Shown here one piece after another: positions 27,673-37,767 of a stretch of DNA of 64,000 nucleotides. A program made the translations under genes and the position numbers. The stretch comes from Acinetobacter sp. ASP199 (GTDB taxonomy: Bacteria > Pseudomonadota > Gammaproteobacteria > Pseudomonadales > Moraxellaceae), in the NCBI RefSeq assembly GCF_022700675.1, contig NZ_CP062182.1, forward strand, positions 2,914,001-2,978,000. Reading direction: 5' to 3'. Below the pieces are notes generated by a model, which saw only the letters and a program-made list of their open reading frames with translations, did no database searches and was not told the origin of the DNA. The stretch's first letter is position 1. The number at the start of each line of letters is the position of its first letter.

Positions 27673-28171
27673 ACCTTCAATCAATTTTAAAGCCATGTCA
27701 TGGACTAACCGTTTTATTGTGTTCTGTGGCGTTGGTTTTGGTTCGGGCTTATTACCGAAAGCGCCGGGTACTTTTGGTTCGGCTTTTGCATTATTGCTTA
27801 TTCCGCTCTGGCTTGCAATTGGCCTATCCAGCACCATATTAGCCATCATTCTGATGTCGCTCATTGGTATTTATATTTGCGGTCATACCGCTAAAGTCAT
27901 GGGTGTACATGATGATGGTCGCATTGTGTGGGATGAATTTGCAGGACAATCGATTACCTTTTTGCCTTTGCTCTATCTGAATGAAGTGAGCTGGACATGG
28001 GCATTGGTCGGTTTTGCCCTGTTCCGTTTATTCGATGTCTGGAAACCATGGCCAATTCGTGTCATTGACCGTCAAGTGGACGGCGGTTTTGGCATCATGC
28101 TGGATGACATTATTGCGGGGCTTTGGGCTGCGTTATGCATCTGGGTTTATTTTTATTTCACCGTGGCTTAA
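27650..28171 (+). CDS. pgpA: Phosphatidylglycerophosphatase A
   Basis: The 173-residue membrane enzyme dephosphorylates phosphatidylglycerol phosphate to phosphatidylglycerol. Key blocks are GFGSGLLPKAPGTFGS at the N-terminus, DDGRIVWDEFAGQSITF with the metal-binding acidic residues, and DVWKPWPIRVIDRQVDGGFGIMLDDIIAG, with three to four hydrophobic helices between. It overlaps thiL. A later in-frame ATG (MSWTNRF, 27695) is a possible shorter start, since the first 15 residues are not conserved-looking. Confidence 0.93.
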   Translation: MGINTLHKPSINFKAMSWTNRFIVFCGVGFGSGLLPKAPGTFGSAFALLLIPLWLAIGLSSTILAIILMSLIGIYICGHTAKVMGVHDDGRIVWDEFAGQSITFLPLLYLNEVSWTWALVGFALFRLFDVWKPWPIRVIDRQVDGGFGIMLDDIIAGLWAALCIWVYFYFTVA

Positions 28172-28191
28172 GCCATTTTTAGGATTAGAAC

Positions 28192-29556
28192 ATGTCAACG
28201 ACTGTTATTATTCTTGCTGCAGGTAAAGGTACGCGCATGCGCTCATCTTTACCAAAAGTGTTACAACCACTTGCAGGACGTCCATTACTCGGGCATGTGA
28301 TTGAAACAGCAAAAAAATTAAACGCAGATAATATTATTACGATTTATGGTCATGGTGGTGACCGGGTTCAGTCAGCATTTCTACAACACGATATTAAATG
28401 GGTAGAACAGGCTGAACAGCTCGGTACCGGTCATGCGGTACAGATGACTTTGCCAGTTCTGCCTCGCGACGGTGTATCACTCATTCTTTCTGGTGATGTA
28501 CCCTGCATTAATCCTGTGACCTTGCAAAAATTACTCGATGCGACTGCAGCAACTGGTATTGGTCTGGTCACCCTAACCCTGCCTGATGCCAATGGTTACG
28601 GCCGTATCGTGCGTGAAAATAGCGCCATCCAAGCCATCGTTGAACATAAAGATGCATCTGACGAACAACGTCAAATCAAGGAAATCAATACTGGTATCTA
28701 TGCTGTCAGCAATGCCAAATTACATCAGTGGTTACCCCTCCTTAGCAATAACAATGCACAAGGTGAATATTACCTGACGGATATCGTGGCTATGGCACTC
28801 GCAGATGGTATGCAAGTCGCATCGGTACAACCTGAACAAGCTTTTGAAGTTGAAGGTGTGAATGATCGTGTACAACTGGCGGCTTTAGAACGTCAATACC
28901 AAGCTGATCAAGCGAAAAAACTCATGCAACAAGGCGTGCATCTGATTGATCCAAGCCGTTTTGACCTCCGTGGCAATTTAACTGTCGGTCAAGATGTGCG
29001 TATTGATATCAACGTAATCATTGAAGGTGACTGTGAACTTGGTAATGGCGTTGAAATTGGCGCAGGCTGTGTCATTAAAAATACTAAAATCGCAGCAGGT
29101 ACCAAAGTTCAACCGTATAGCGTATTTGATAGTGCGATTGTGGGTGAACATGCGCAAATTGGTCCATTCGCACGTTTACGCCCAGGTGCGAAATTAGCAA
29201 ATGAAGTCCATATTGGTAACTTCGTTGAAGTAAAAAATACGACGATTGGTCTAGGCTCAAAAGCCAATCACTTCACTTATTTAGGTGATGCTGAAGTTGG
29301 TGCAGGCTCAAATATTGGTGCAGGTACCATTACCTGCAATTATGATGGCGCCAACAAATTTAAAACAATTATTGGTGATCAGGCCTTTATTGGTTCAAAC
29401 AGTTCATTGGTTGCACCTGTGAGAATTGGCAACGGTGCTACAGTCGGTGCAGGCTCGACGATTACCCGTGATGTGGCAGAGAACAGTTTAGCGGTAGAAC
29501 GTTCAAAGCAGTTTGCCAAAGAAAACTATCCACGTCCGCAAAAAATCAAGAAATAA
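28192..29556 (+). CDS. glmU: Bifunctional glucosamine-1-phosphate N-acetyltransferase/UDP-GlcNAc pyrophosphorylase
   Basis: The 454-residue protein has an N-terminal nucleotidyltransferase with [28 protein letters not shown]. The C-terminal left-handed beta-helix carries hexapeptide repeats ([27 protein letters not shown] and onward) and the acetyltransferase site [12 protein letters not shown]...YLGDAEVG. It makes UDP-GlcNAc, the precursor of peptidoglycan and of the FucNAc and QuiNAc4N sugars predicted from the nearby capsule genes. glmS follows after 11 bp. Confidence 0.97.
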   Translation: MSTTVIILAAGKGTRMRSSLPKVLQPLAGRPLLGHVIETAKKLNADNIITIYGHGGDRVQSAFLQHDIKWVEQAEQLGTGHAVQMTLPVLPRDGVSLILSGDVPCINPVTLQKLLDATAATGIGLVTLTLPDANGYGRIVRENSAIQAIVEHKDASDEQRQIKEINTGIYAVSNAKLHQWLPLLSNNNAQGEYYLTDIVAMALADGMQVASVQPEQAFEVEGVNDRVQLAALERQYQADQAKKLMQQGVHLIDPSRFDLRGNLTVGQDVRIDINVIIEGDCELGNGVEIGAGCVIKNTKIAAGTKVQPYSVFDSAIVGEHAQIGPFARLRPGAKLANEVHIGNFVEVKNTTIGLGSKANHFTYLGDAEVGAGSNIGAGTITCNYDGANKFKTIIGDQAFIGSNSSLVAPVRIGNGATVGAGSTITRDVAENSLAVERSKQFAKENYPRPQKIKK

Positions 29557-29567
29557 GGGGAACAAAT

Positions 29568-31406
29568 ATGTGTGGTATTGTCGGTGGCATTGCGGAACGT
29601 AGTATTACCAATATTTTGATTGAAGGCTTAAAACGCCTGGAATACCGTGGTTATGATTCAGCGGGTTTGGCGCTCATTCACAATAGCCAGGTCCTGCGTG
29701 AACGTCGGGTCGGTAAAGTGGCAAACCTTGAACAGGCTGTTAATGAATCACAGATTAGCGGTTCCCTCGGTATTGCACATACACGCTGGGCAACGCATGG
29801 CAAACCGACTGAAGAAAATGCGCATCCACATATTTCTGAAAATGTTGCAGTGGTTCATAACGGGATTATTGAAAACTATCAGGAACTCAAAGATGATCTT
29901 GAAGCTTTAGGCTATGTGTTTACCTCCCAGACCGATACTGAGGTGGTTGCCCATCTGATCAATGATGCACTGAAATCTACCCCGAGCCTGTTAGAAGCTG
30001 TACGCCAAGTGGTTCCTCAGCTAAAAGGTGCTTATGCACTGGGCATCGTACATACTGACCACCCGGATGAACTAATTACCGTGCGTGAAGGTTCTCCGCT
30101 GGTGATTGGTGTCGGTATTGGTGAAAACTTTATTAGCTCTGACCAGCTGGCGCTGCTTCCGATTACCAACCGTTTTATCTATCTTGAAGAAGGTGATATT
30201 GCCCGTTTGACCCGCACCACGATTGAAGTGTTTGTCGATGGTCAACTGGTCGATCGCCCGGTCAAGGAACTGGATGCTGCCGTCAGCAATGCGTCTAAAG
30301 GTGAATACAAGCACTATATGCTCAAGGAAATTTATGAGCAGCCTGAAGCAATCAAACAGACCATATCACAAGCCTTAAATGGTAACGATCTGCGCGAAGA
30401 TTTCCTTGCTTGTGCAGAACAGGACTTCTCAAAAATTCAGCAAATCCAGATTATTGCCTGCGGTACCAGTTATCATGCCGGTATGATTGCCAAATACTGG
30501 TTTGAACAGCTGATTGATCTGCCTTGCCAAGTCGAAATTGCCAGCGAATTCCGTTATCGTACTCCAGTGATTGTAAATCACACCCTCTATGTATGTATTT
30601 CCCAATCTGGTGAAACTGCAGATACCTTAGCTGCATTACGTGATACACAGAAACGTGCCGCTGCTAAAGGACTGGACATCACCACGATGACGATCTGTAA
30701 CGTGGCAACCTCTTCGATGGTCCGTGAAACCAATTATAGCCTGCTGACTTTGGCAGGTCCTGAGATTGGTGTGGCCTCAACCAAAGCTTTTACCACTCAG
30801 CTGGCTGCACTGATGCTGTTGGTATTAAAACTAGGTACCGTCAAAAATACAATTTCAGCAGAACAGGTCACAGCCATTAGTACTGACTTATGGCATATGC
30901 CAAAAGTGATTCTGGACACCTTGCATCATGATGATGAAATTTTACGTCTTTCTGAACTGTTTGTAGAAAAACAACACTGTCTGTTCCTGGGCCGTGGTAC
31001 ACATTTCCCAATTGCACTAGAAGGCGCCTTGAAGCTGAAGGAAATTTCCTATATTCATGCTGAAGGTTATGCGGCAGGCGAACTGAAGCATGGTCCATTG
31101 GCCTTGGTCGACAACGATATGCCAGTCGTGATTATGGCTCCGCAGGATGACATGCTGGATAAACTAAAATCCAATATGGAAGAAGTTCAGGCCCGTGGTG
31201 GTGAACTGTTTGTTTTTGCTGATGAGAACAGTGGCATTAAAGCCAAAGACCGTCAACATGTGGTCTTTATACCAACTGTTGATCCAATTCTTGCGCCAAT
31301 TGTTTACAGTATTCCTGTGCAATTGCTGTCTTATCATGTGGCTGTATTACGCGGTACCGATGTCGATCAACCCCGTAATCTTGCAAAATCTGTCACTGTT
31401 GAATAA
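29568..31406 (+). CDS. glmS: Glutamine-fructose-6-phosphate aminotransferase (isomerising)
   Basis: The 612-residue enzyme makes glucosamine-6-phosphate from fructose-6-phosphate and glutamine. Cys2 (MCGIVG) is the N-terminal nucleophile of the glutaminase domain, with RWATHG and HNGIIENY. Two SIS isomerase domains follow (ACGTSYHAG, SQSGETADT, GAGPEIGVASTKAFTTQL-like, EGALKLKEISYIHAEGY). AAGGGG precedes the ATG. Together with glmU it supplies UDP-GlcNAc, and it is closed by a strong terminator. Its position next to pgm marks the outer edge of the capsule locus here. Confidence 0.97.
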   Translation: MCGIVGGIAERSITNILIEGLKRLEYRGYDSAGLALIHNSQVLRERRVGKVANLEQAVNESQISGSLGIAHTRWATHGKPTEENAHPHISENVAVVHNGIIENYQELKDDLEALGYVFTSQTDTEVVAHLINDALKSTPSLLEAVRQVVPQLKGAYALGIVHTDHPDELITVREGSPLVIGVGIGENFISSDQLALLPITNRFIYLEEGDIARLTRTTIEVFVDGQLVDRPVKELDAAVSNASKGEYKHYMLKEIYEQPEAIKQTISQALNGNDLREDFLACAEQDFSKIQQIQIIACGTSYHAGMIAKYWFEQLIDLPCQVEIASEFRYRTPVIVNHTLYVCISQSGETADTLAALRDTQKRAAAKGLDITTMTICNVATSSMVRETNYSLLTLAGPEIGVASTKAFTTQLAALMLLVLKLGTVKNTISAEQVTAISTDLWHMPKVILDTLHHDDEILRLSELFVEKQHCLFLGRGTHFPIALEGALKLKEISYIHAEGYAAGELKHGPLALVDNDMPVVIMAPQDDMLDKLKSNMEEVQARGGELFVFADENSGIKAKDRQHVVFIPTVDPILAPIVYSIPVQLLSYHVAVLRGTDVDQPRNLAKSVTVE

Positions 31407-31411
31407 AAACT

Positions 31412-31437
31412 AAAAAGGCTGGCTCGACCAGCCTTTT
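31412..31437 (+). terminator. Rho-independent terminator after glmS
   Basis: AAAAGGCTGG (31413-31422) and CCAGCCTTTT (31428-31437) form a perfect stem with a CTCGA loop. It ends the glmU-glmS transcript just before pgm. Confidence 0.9.
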
Positions 31438-31464
31438 CATTGCTTGATATGAATGGATATACCT

Positions 31465-32835
31465 ATGACAAACCTCACCTGCTTTAAAGCCTATGACATT
31501 CGCGGCAGATTGGGCAGCGAACTCAATGAAGAGATTTCTTATAAAATTGGTCGCGCCTATGGACAAATTTACCAGCCCAAAACCGTTGTGGTCGGTTGTG
31601 ATGTGCGCCTTAGCAGTGAAGATTTAAAACAGGCCACTATCCGCGGTTTAAATGATGCGGGCGTGAATGTCCTGGATTTAGGTATGACCGGGACTGAAGA
31701 AGTTTATTTTGGTGCCTTCCATTTAGATGTGCAAGGTGGTATTGAAGTCACTGCCAGTCATAACCCGATGGATTATAACGGCATGAAACTGGTGCGTGAA
31801 AATGCCCGTCCGATCAGTGCTGACACTGGTCTTAAAGAGATTCAGGCTTTAGCAGAATCAGGCGAATTTAAAGACGTTGCCGTTAAAGGCACCACAGAAA
31901 AATATAATATCCTGCCTGAATTTGTCGATCATCTAATGACATATATCGACCCTGTAAAAGTTCGCCCGTTAAAACTGGTGGTGAATGCCGGTAATGGTGC
32001 TGCAGGTCATGTGATTGATGCAATTGAAGACAAATTTAAAGCTGTAAACATTCCAGTTGAATTTATCAAGATTCACCATGAAGCGGATGGTAACTTCCCA
32101 AATGGGATTCCGAATCCAATTCTGGTTGAAAACCGTGACAGCACCCGTGAGGCAGTCATTCAGCATGGTGCGGATATGGGGATTGCCTGGGATGGCGACT
32201 TTGACCGCTGTTTCCTGTTCGATGAAAAAGGCCAGTTCATTGAAGGCTATTATATTGTCGGTCTGCTGGCACAGGCGTTCCTGCTGAAACAGGCCGGTGA
32301 AAAGATTGTGCATGACCCGCGTCTGGTCTGGAACACATTGGATATTGTTGAACAGTTCAAAGGTCAAGCAATCCAGTCCAAGTCTGGTCATTCCTTTATT
32401 AAAGAAAAAATGCGTGAACATAATGCCGTATATGGTGGTGAAATGAGTGCGCATCACTACTTCCGTGACTTCGCCTACTGTGACAGTGGGATGATTCCTT
32501 GGCTATTGGCCGTGTCTGTTTTATCTGAGACACAAAAACCATTATCGGCTCTGGTTGAAGAGATGATTGCCAAATTTCCATGTTCAGGTGAAATTAACTT
32601 CAAGGTTGCCGATACTCAAACGACTATCCAGAAAATCTTTGATCACTATGCAGATCAAAATCCAGAAATTGATCAGACAGATGGTGTCAGCCTGGAATTT
32701 GATGCATGGCGTGTGAATGTACGTGCATCCAATACCGAGCCGTTATTGCGCCTGAATATTGAAACACGGGCGGACCGAAATCCAAAACCGATGCAAGACT
32801 ATGTGGATGAACTGACCCAGCTGATTCAAGGTTAA
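31465..32835 (+). CDS. pgm: Phosphomannomutase/phosphoglucomutase
   Basis: This 456-residue alpha-D-phosphohexomutase (AlgC/ManB type) has the active-site Ser98 in [11 protein letters not shown], the metal loop DGDFDRC, the sugar-binding GEMSAHHYF and the phosphate-binding [14 protein letters not shown]. It interconverts glucose-6-P and glucose-1-P (and mannose phosphates), feeding GalU. ATG 31465 gives the usual [14 protein letters not shown] start; an in-frame ATG at 31453 adds four residues. It converges on the gne1-gpi-ugd-galU block, the standard Acinetobacter K-locus end. Confidence 0.94.
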   Translation: MTNLTCFKAYDIRGRLGSELNEEISYKIGRAYGQIYQPKTVVVGCDVRLSSEDLKQATIRGLNDAGVNVLDLGMTGTEEVYFGAFHLDVQGGIEVTASHNPMDYNGMKLVRENARPISADTGLKEIQALAESGEFKDVAVKGTTEKYNILPEFVDHLMTYIDPVKVRPLKLVVNAGNGAAGHVIDAIEDKFKAVNIPVEFIKIHHEADGNFPNGIPNPILVENRDSTREAVIQHGADMGIAWDGDFDRCFLFDEKGQFIEGYYIVGLLAQAFLLKQAGEKIVHDPRLVWNTLDIVEQFKGQAIQSKSGHSFIKEKMREHNAVYGGEMSAHHYFRDFAYCDSGMIPWLLAVSVLSETQKPLSALVEEMIAKFPCSGEINFKVADTQTTIQKIFDHYADQNPEIDQTDGVSLEFDAWRVNVRASNTEPLLRLNIETRADRNPKPMQDYVDELTQLIQG

Positions 32836-32855
32836 TCTTCCTAGATCAAGCACAA

Positions 32856-32890
32856 TAAAATGGGAGTTCAATTGTTGAACTCCCATTTTA
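32856..32890. terminator. Long bidirectional terminator between pgm and gne1
   Basis: A perfect 16-bp inverted repeat (32856-32871 with 32875-32890; arms TAAAATGGGAGTTCAA and its complement) with a TTG loop. The TTTTA ends on both strands fit two-way termination of the convergent operons. Confidence 0.9.
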
Positions 32891-32910
32891 TTTATACAAT
32901 TAAAAGAATT

Positions 32911-33927
32911 TTAGCGATAACCCTGCGGATTCTGTTTCTGCCAGTTCCAGCTATCTGCCAGCATATCTTCCAGACCATATTGTGGCTGCCAGCCCAGCTC
33001 CTGGACTGCACGGGTATTGTCGGCAAAAGACGTCGCCACATCGCCTTCACGACGGGGCGCGATTTCAAATGGAATCTGCACCGCATTGACCTGTTCAAAG
33101 GTATTCTTGATTTGCAAAACTGAACAGCCCTGTCCCGTACCGATGTTCCAGGCACGACAGCCATGTGCATCAAGACGGTTATTGAGTGCACATAAATGCG
33201 CATTGGCCAGATCCACCACATGGATATAATCCCGTACCCCAGTCCCATCGACCGTATCGTAATCATCCCCAAAGATTGATAATTTTTCACGACGACCAAC
33301 CGCCACCTGAGTCACATACGGCATCAGGTTATTTGGAATCCCTTGCGGGTCTTCCCCTATTTGTCCGCTTTTATGCGCACCAACCGGATTAAAATAACGC
33401 AGCAAGGCAATCGACCAGCGTTCATCAGATACCGATAGCTTTTGTAATAGCTGCTCTACAATCAGCTTGGTATAACCGTAGTTATTGCTCGGTATCCCGG
33501 TTGGCATGTCTTCATTTAAAGGCGAGATATTGGCTTCATCATATACCGTGGCGGATGAGCTAAACACCAGACGGAAAACCCCAGCGCGCTGCATGGCCTG
33601 TACCAGACTGATGGAACCTGAAATATTATTTTCAAAGTATTTTAGTGGAACTTGCTGGCTTTCCCCTACCGCTTTTAAACCGGCAAAATGGATCACGGCA
33701 TCAATTTGATAAGTACTAAAAATCCGATTCAGAATATCCTGATCTAGAATATCACCCTGAATAAAGTCCAAAGATTTTGAAGCTAAAGCCTGCACACGAT
33801 TCAGAGATTCTTCAGAACTATTAGAAAGATTATCTAATACCACGACTTCATGTCCGGCATTTAATAATTCCAGACAGGTATGTGAACCGATATAACCGGC
33901 CCCACCGGTTACCAAGACTTTAGCCAC
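32911..33927 (-). CDS. galE: UDP-glucose/UDP-GlcNAc 4-epimerase
   Basis: This 338-residue extended SDR has NAD-binding TGGAGYIGS (residues 7-15), catalytic SSSATVY and YGYTK, and the GalE C-terminal blocks [18 protein letters not shown] and [12 protein letters not shown]. It interconverts gluco and galacto forms of UDP-hexose or UDP-HexNAc; the Acinetobacter K-locus version is usually called gne1. The residues that decide GlcNAc versus Glc preference were not resolved. Its start overlaps the gpi stop by 8 bp. It is the last gene of the minus-strand capsule block. Confidence 0.93.
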   Translation of the reverse strand: MAKVLVTGGAGYIGSHTCLELLNAGHEVVVLDNLSNSSEESLNRVQALASKSLDFIQGDILDQDILNRIFSTYQIDAVIHFAGLKAVGESQQVPLKYFENNISGSISLVQAMQRAGVFRLVFSSSATVYDEANISPLNEDMPTGIPSNNYGYTKLIVEQLLQKLSVSDERWSIALLRYFNPVGAHKSGQIGEDPQGIPNNLMPYVTQVAVGRREKLSIFGDDYDTVDGTGVRDYIHVVDLANAHLCALNNRLDAHGCRAWNIGTGQGCSVLQIKNTFEQVNAVQIPFEIAPRREGDVATSFADNTRAVQELGWQPQYGLEDMLADSWNWQKQNPQGYR

Positions 33928-35593
33928 GTTGTTTCCCCATTAATATTGCAATTAAACCTTGTGTCGAGGCATCCAGTGCAGACACATCCGTCTGTTCACC
34001 ATTTAAAATCGGCAAGAGCTGATTGGCAATTTCCTTGCCTTTTTCGACGCCCCACTGGTCAAAAGGATTGATATTCCACAGCACTGACTGCACAAACACC
34101 TTATGTTCATACATGGCGATCAGCATCCCCAGACTATAAGGATTGAGCTCTTGCATTAAAATGGTCGAGCTGGGCTGGTTACCTGCATACTGCTTATACG
34201 CCGGTAGATCAGTCAGTTCACTGGCATCCAGCGCCTGATTACCAAAGGCCAGCAGCCGTGACTGCGCCAGACAGTTGGACAGGGCCAAATGATGCTGCTC
34301 AATCAGCGCATCGGCATTATCGGCATAGGTAAACTGGTTGGCATTATAACGCTGTACTGGGGCAATAAAATCACTGCTGACCGACTGGGTGCCCTGATGC
34401 AATAATTGATAGAAAGCATGCTGGGCATTCGGCCCGACTTCTCCCCAGATAATCGGACAGGTATCCCAGTCTACTTTTTCACTATTGCGCTGAATGGATT
34501 TACCATTAGATTCCATTTCCAGCTGCTGCAAATAAGAGGCAAAATATTTCAAACGACCGTCATATGGCAGTACGGCATGGGTCTGGATATCCAGGAAGTT
34601 GTTATTCCAGACACCTAATAGTCCCATCAGCACTGGAATATTCTGTTCAAATGGAGCAGTCTGGAAATGCTCATCCACCGCATAAGCACCTGCTAAAAAG
34701 TGCTGAAAACCCTGTACTCCGATAGTCAATGCAATAGGTAAGCCAATACAGGACCACAGCGAATAACGGCCTCCGACCCAGTCCCAGAGCAGGAACTGGT
34801 TTTCTGGTGCAATCCCCCAAGCAGTCATTTTTTCCGGCTTGGTCGAGACGCCAATAAAATGATGCTGGATCGTGCACAGGTCTTGGCCCAAGGCTTTTTC
34901 CAGCCACAGACGTACCGTTTGTGCATTGGACAAAGTGTCAATCGTGCCGAAAGATTTGGAGGAGATAATAAACAGCGTGGTTTCAGGGCGCAGCTTATGC
35001 AGCAGATCAGACAGCTGGCTGCCATCCATGGTCGACACAAAATGTACATTTAGGGGGCGCTGAGTGGGCTGTTTAAAGTCAGACAGGGCTTGACTGACCA
35101 TCAGCGGTCCCAAATCTGAGCCACCTACCCCGATATTGACCACATCCTGAATCACTTCACCGGTGGCACCGCGATACTGTCCGGCATGGATTTTTTCCAC
35201 CAGAGTAAACATGCGTTGCAGCTGGGTATGCACCTCAGCAGCCAATTCAGGATGCTGCTCATTCTGCTCTGGCAAACGTAAGGCCCAATGCATTGCAGCA
35301 CGCTGCTCGGTATAGTTCACCTGTTCTTGGGAAAACAGGCGTTTGATCCACTGCTTCAGATCTTGTGCCTGCGCCAGTTGCACCAGTGTCTGCAACACCT
35401 CTTGATCTATCCGGTGTTTACTAAAATCAAAGGTTACTGGCTGCAAGTTCACCGAAAAATGCTGAAAACGCTGAGGATCTTGCTGAAATAGCTCTTGCAG
35501 ATGCTTGTGTTCAAACTGCTGTTTTAAATTATTTAACCGGCTTAAAACAGTATCTTTCTGTTCGAGGGGATAAGGTTGCTGAATCGTACTCAT
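33920..35593 (-). CDS. gpi: Glucose-6-phosphate isomerase
   Basis: The 557-residue PGI has the family signatures [76 protein letters not shown] and [12 protein letters not shown]. It interconverts fructose-6-P and glucose-6-P, supplying Pgm/GalU in the conserved capsule precursor module. Its start abuts the ugd stop (shared base 35593). Confidence 0.96.
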   Translation of the reverse strand: MSTIQQPYPLEQKDTVLSRLNNLKQQFEHKHLQELFQQDPQRFQHFSVNLQPVTFDFSKHRIDQEVLQTLVQLAQAQDLKQWIKRLFSQEQVNYTEQRAAMHWALRLPEQNEQHPELAAEVHTQLQRMFTLVEKIHAGQYRGATGEVIQDVVNIGVGGSDLGPLMVSQALSDFKQPTQRPLNVHFVSTMDGSQLSDLLHKLRPETTLFIISSKSFGTIDTLSNAQTVRLWLEKALGQDLCTIQHHFIGVSTKPEKMTAWGIAPENQFLLWDWVGGRYSLWSCIGLPIALTIGVQGFQHFLAGAYAVDEHFQTAPFEQNIPVLMGLLGVWNNNFLDIQTHAVLPYDGRLKYFASYLQQLEMESNGKSIQRNSEKVDWDTCPIIWGEVGPNAQHAFYQLLHQGTQSVSSDFIAPVQRYNANQFTYADNADALIEQHHLALSNCLAQSRLLAFGNQALDASELTDLPAYKQYAGNQPSSTILMQELNPYSLGMLIAMYEHKVFVQSVLWNINPFDQWGVEKGKEIANQLLPILNGEQTDVSALDASTQGLIAILMGKQRG

Positions 35594-36849
35594 TAACGTC
35601 CCACTCCTTTATAGGCAAAGCCCTGTGCTTTCATATAGTCCGGATTATAGATATTACGTCCATCCAGAATCAGTGGATGCTGCATATGATTCAACAGGCT
35701 GCGGTAATTGGGATTCCAGTATTGTTTCCAGGCTGTGAGCACGCATAGGGCATGTGCTCCATTTACGGCCTCGTACTGATCTGTGCAATACACCAGATCA
35801 TCGCGTTGCCCGTAGACTTTTTCAATTTCCGCCAGGGCTTGCGGATCATGCAGCTTGACGGTCACCCCTTGCGCCCAGAGTGCAGTCAACATGGCATGAA
35901 TCGGGGATTGCTGGATACGCGAGGTATTTTCCTTAAAGGATGCTCCCCAGATCGCTACAGTTTTCCCGGCCAGATCACCATGGTAATAATTCCAAAGCTT
36001 GCGAAATAGCAGTTCTTTTTGCTGCTCATTAATTTCCCAGACCTGAGCCATTAACTGGCTTTTCGCGCCGGTGCCTGACACAGTACTGGCCAGAATCTGA
36101 ATATCATGCGAGAAGTTTTCGCCACCAAACCCGGCCCCCGGATACAGATAAGACGAACCAATCCGGCTATCTGCTGCCAGCCCCTGACGTACATGCTCAA
36201 TATCAATACCAAGTTTTTCAGCCACCAGAGCCAGATCATTAATATAGCTGATCCGCGTCGCCAGCATGCCGGACACACTCAGTTTGGTAAATTCGGCATC
36301 CAGAACCGGCATAAACAGGTATTGCTGTTCACGCGGGAATAACGGCCTGAGCAGTTCCTTCAAAAGCGTTTTCGCGGTTTCATTGCTATAGCCGACAATA
36401 AGCTGGCTGGCTTCGGTCAGACTACGTAAGGCATTACCTTCCTGAATCACATCCGGTAAATAGATCCAGTGATCTTCCGACAGAATCTGCTGGAATTTTT
36501 CAGTGCCATGCAGGCCCAAGGTAGAGGCGTTAATCATCAGTTTTGGATGAATAATTGGACGCAGCTTAAGCTCACGCAAGATTTCCAGACCCTGAATTTC
36601 TTCAGTCGGACTGAGACTGAACAGATAAACATCGACATCTAAAGGAATGGCCTCAAACTTGCAGTATTGTAAAAAGCCCTTGGCGTGCTGTTTGTTCAGT
36701 AATTGCTGTACGGCTTCATCCTGTGCATAAACCTGTTCGGAAGACGGTTTTTTCAGCAAATCACACCAGTAGACCTGATGACCACATTCTGCCAGTAAGG
36801 CTGCCATGACACCGGCATACAGAGTCTGACCAAATACTGCAATGTTCAT
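35593..36849 (-). CDS. ugd: UDP-glucose 6-dehydrogenase-like protein without the catalytic cysteine
   Basis: The 418-residue protein has the Ugd/WecC fold order: N-terminal Rossmann start [21 protein letters not shown], central [34 protein letters not shown], then [14 protein letters not shown] and a C-terminal Rossmann block [17 protein letters not shown]. The usual active-site motif GxGGxCFPKD reads [10 protein letters not shown], with Asn245 at the cysteine position and His at the lysine position. The glycine-rich GxGYVG is also altered to GQTLYAG. It holds the conserved ugd position of Acinetobacter K loci, so it is named from context. Whether it oxidises UDP-glucose is doubtful; a canonical Ugd lies at 52970-54139. 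Confidence 0.8.
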   Translation of the reverse strand: MNIAVFGQTLYAGVMAALLAECGHQVYWCDLLKKPSSEQVYAQDEAVQQLLNKQHAKGFLQYCKFEAIPLDVDVYLFSLSPTEEIQGLEILRELKLRPIIHPKLMINASTLGLHGTEKFQQILSEDHWIYLPDVIQEGNALRSLTEASQLIVGYSNETAKTLLKELLRPLFPREQQYLFMPVLDAEFTKLSVSGMLATRISYINDLALVAEKLGIDIEHVRQGLAADSRIGSSYLYPGAGFGGENFSHDIQILASTVSGTGAKSQLMAQVWEINEQQKELLFRKLWNYYHGDLAGKTVAIWGASFKENTSRIQQSPIHAMLTALWAQGVTVKLHDPQALAEIEKVYGQRDDLVYCTDQYEAVNGAHALCVLTAWKQYWNPNYRSLLNHMQHPLILDGRNIYNPDYMKAQGFAYKGVGR

Positions 36850-36878
36850 AAGCTTCCTTCTGATTCTTAAAGTCTGTT

Positions 36879-37754
36879 TTATAGTTTCAGTTCTTGAATT
36901 AAAGCTTTAAAAGATTCACCCAGTTTTGGATGATCCACACCATAGTGCAATACCGCTTTGAGATAACCCAGTTTGCTGCCACAGTCAAAGGTCTGGCCTT
37001 TCATACGGTAAGCTTCTACCGAGTCGGTCTGCTGGAGCATGGCAATTGCATCAGTCAGCTGGATTTCATTGCCTGCACCACGTGGCGTCTGTTCCAGTAA
37101 CTGCATGATTTTTGCCGGCAGGATATAACGACCCACTACCGATAAATTTGAAGGCGCCGCTCCCACCGCTGGCTTTTCTACAATCCCTTGCATCACGGTG
37201 CTTTGTCCTTCTTCTGGTGTCGCTGCGACATCAACAATGCCATACTGATCCACCAGATGATCTGGTACAGCTTCAACCATAATCTGCGAAGCTTCTGATT
37301 CATTAAAACGCTGAATCATCAGGCTTAAATCATTTTCTGTGTCTGAATCTTTAACTAAAACATCTGGGAGCAGTACAGCAAAATCATCATCACCGACCAC
37401 ACTTTTGGCACACAGCACGGCATGACCAAGGCCCAAAGGCTGCGGCTGACGTACACTGATCACACTGACATGCGGCGGCAGGATTTCAGTAATTTCCTTA
37501 AGCAGGTCAAATTTCTTTTTTTGCTCCAAGGTGGTTTCCAGCTCAAAACTGCGGTCAAAATAGTTTTCAATCGAAGCCTTTGATGAATGTGTCACTAAAA
37601 TAATCTGCTCAATTCCAGCAGCAACTGCCTCTTTTACCACGTATTCAATAGCGGGGCGGTCAACGACAGTTACCATTTCCTTTGGAATAGATTTACTGGC
37701 TGGAAGAAAACGTGTACCCAGACCTGCGACCGGCAAAATGGCTTTTTTAATCAT
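36879..37754 (-). CDS. galU: UTP-glucose-1-phosphate uridylyltransferase
   Basis: The 291-residue GalU has the nucleotidyltransferase motif AILPVAGLGTRFLPASKSIPKEM, then EQIILVTHSSKASIENYFD, FAVLLPDVLV, GIVEKP and AGNEIQLTDAI. It makes UDP-glucose, the donor for Ugd and GalE. The spacing is 13 bp from gdr on one side and 29 bp to ugd on the other. AAGTGAAG precedes the ATG. Confidence 0.96.
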   Translation of the reverse strand: MIKKAILPVAGLGTRFLPASKSIPKEMVTVVDRPAIEYVVKEAVAAGIEQIILVTHSSKASIENYFDRSFELETTLEQKKKFDLLKEITEILPPHVSVISVRQPQPLGLGHAVLCAKSVVGDDDFAVLLPDVLVKDSDTENDLSLMIQRFNESEASQIMVEAVPDHLVDQYGIVDVAATPEEGQSTVMQGIVEKPAVGAAPSNLSVVGRYILPAKIMQLLEQTPRGAGNEIQLTDAIAMLQQTDSVEAYRMKGQTFDCGSKLGYLKAVLHYGVDHPKLGESFKALIQELKL

Positions 37755-37767
37755 AAATAAACTTCAC

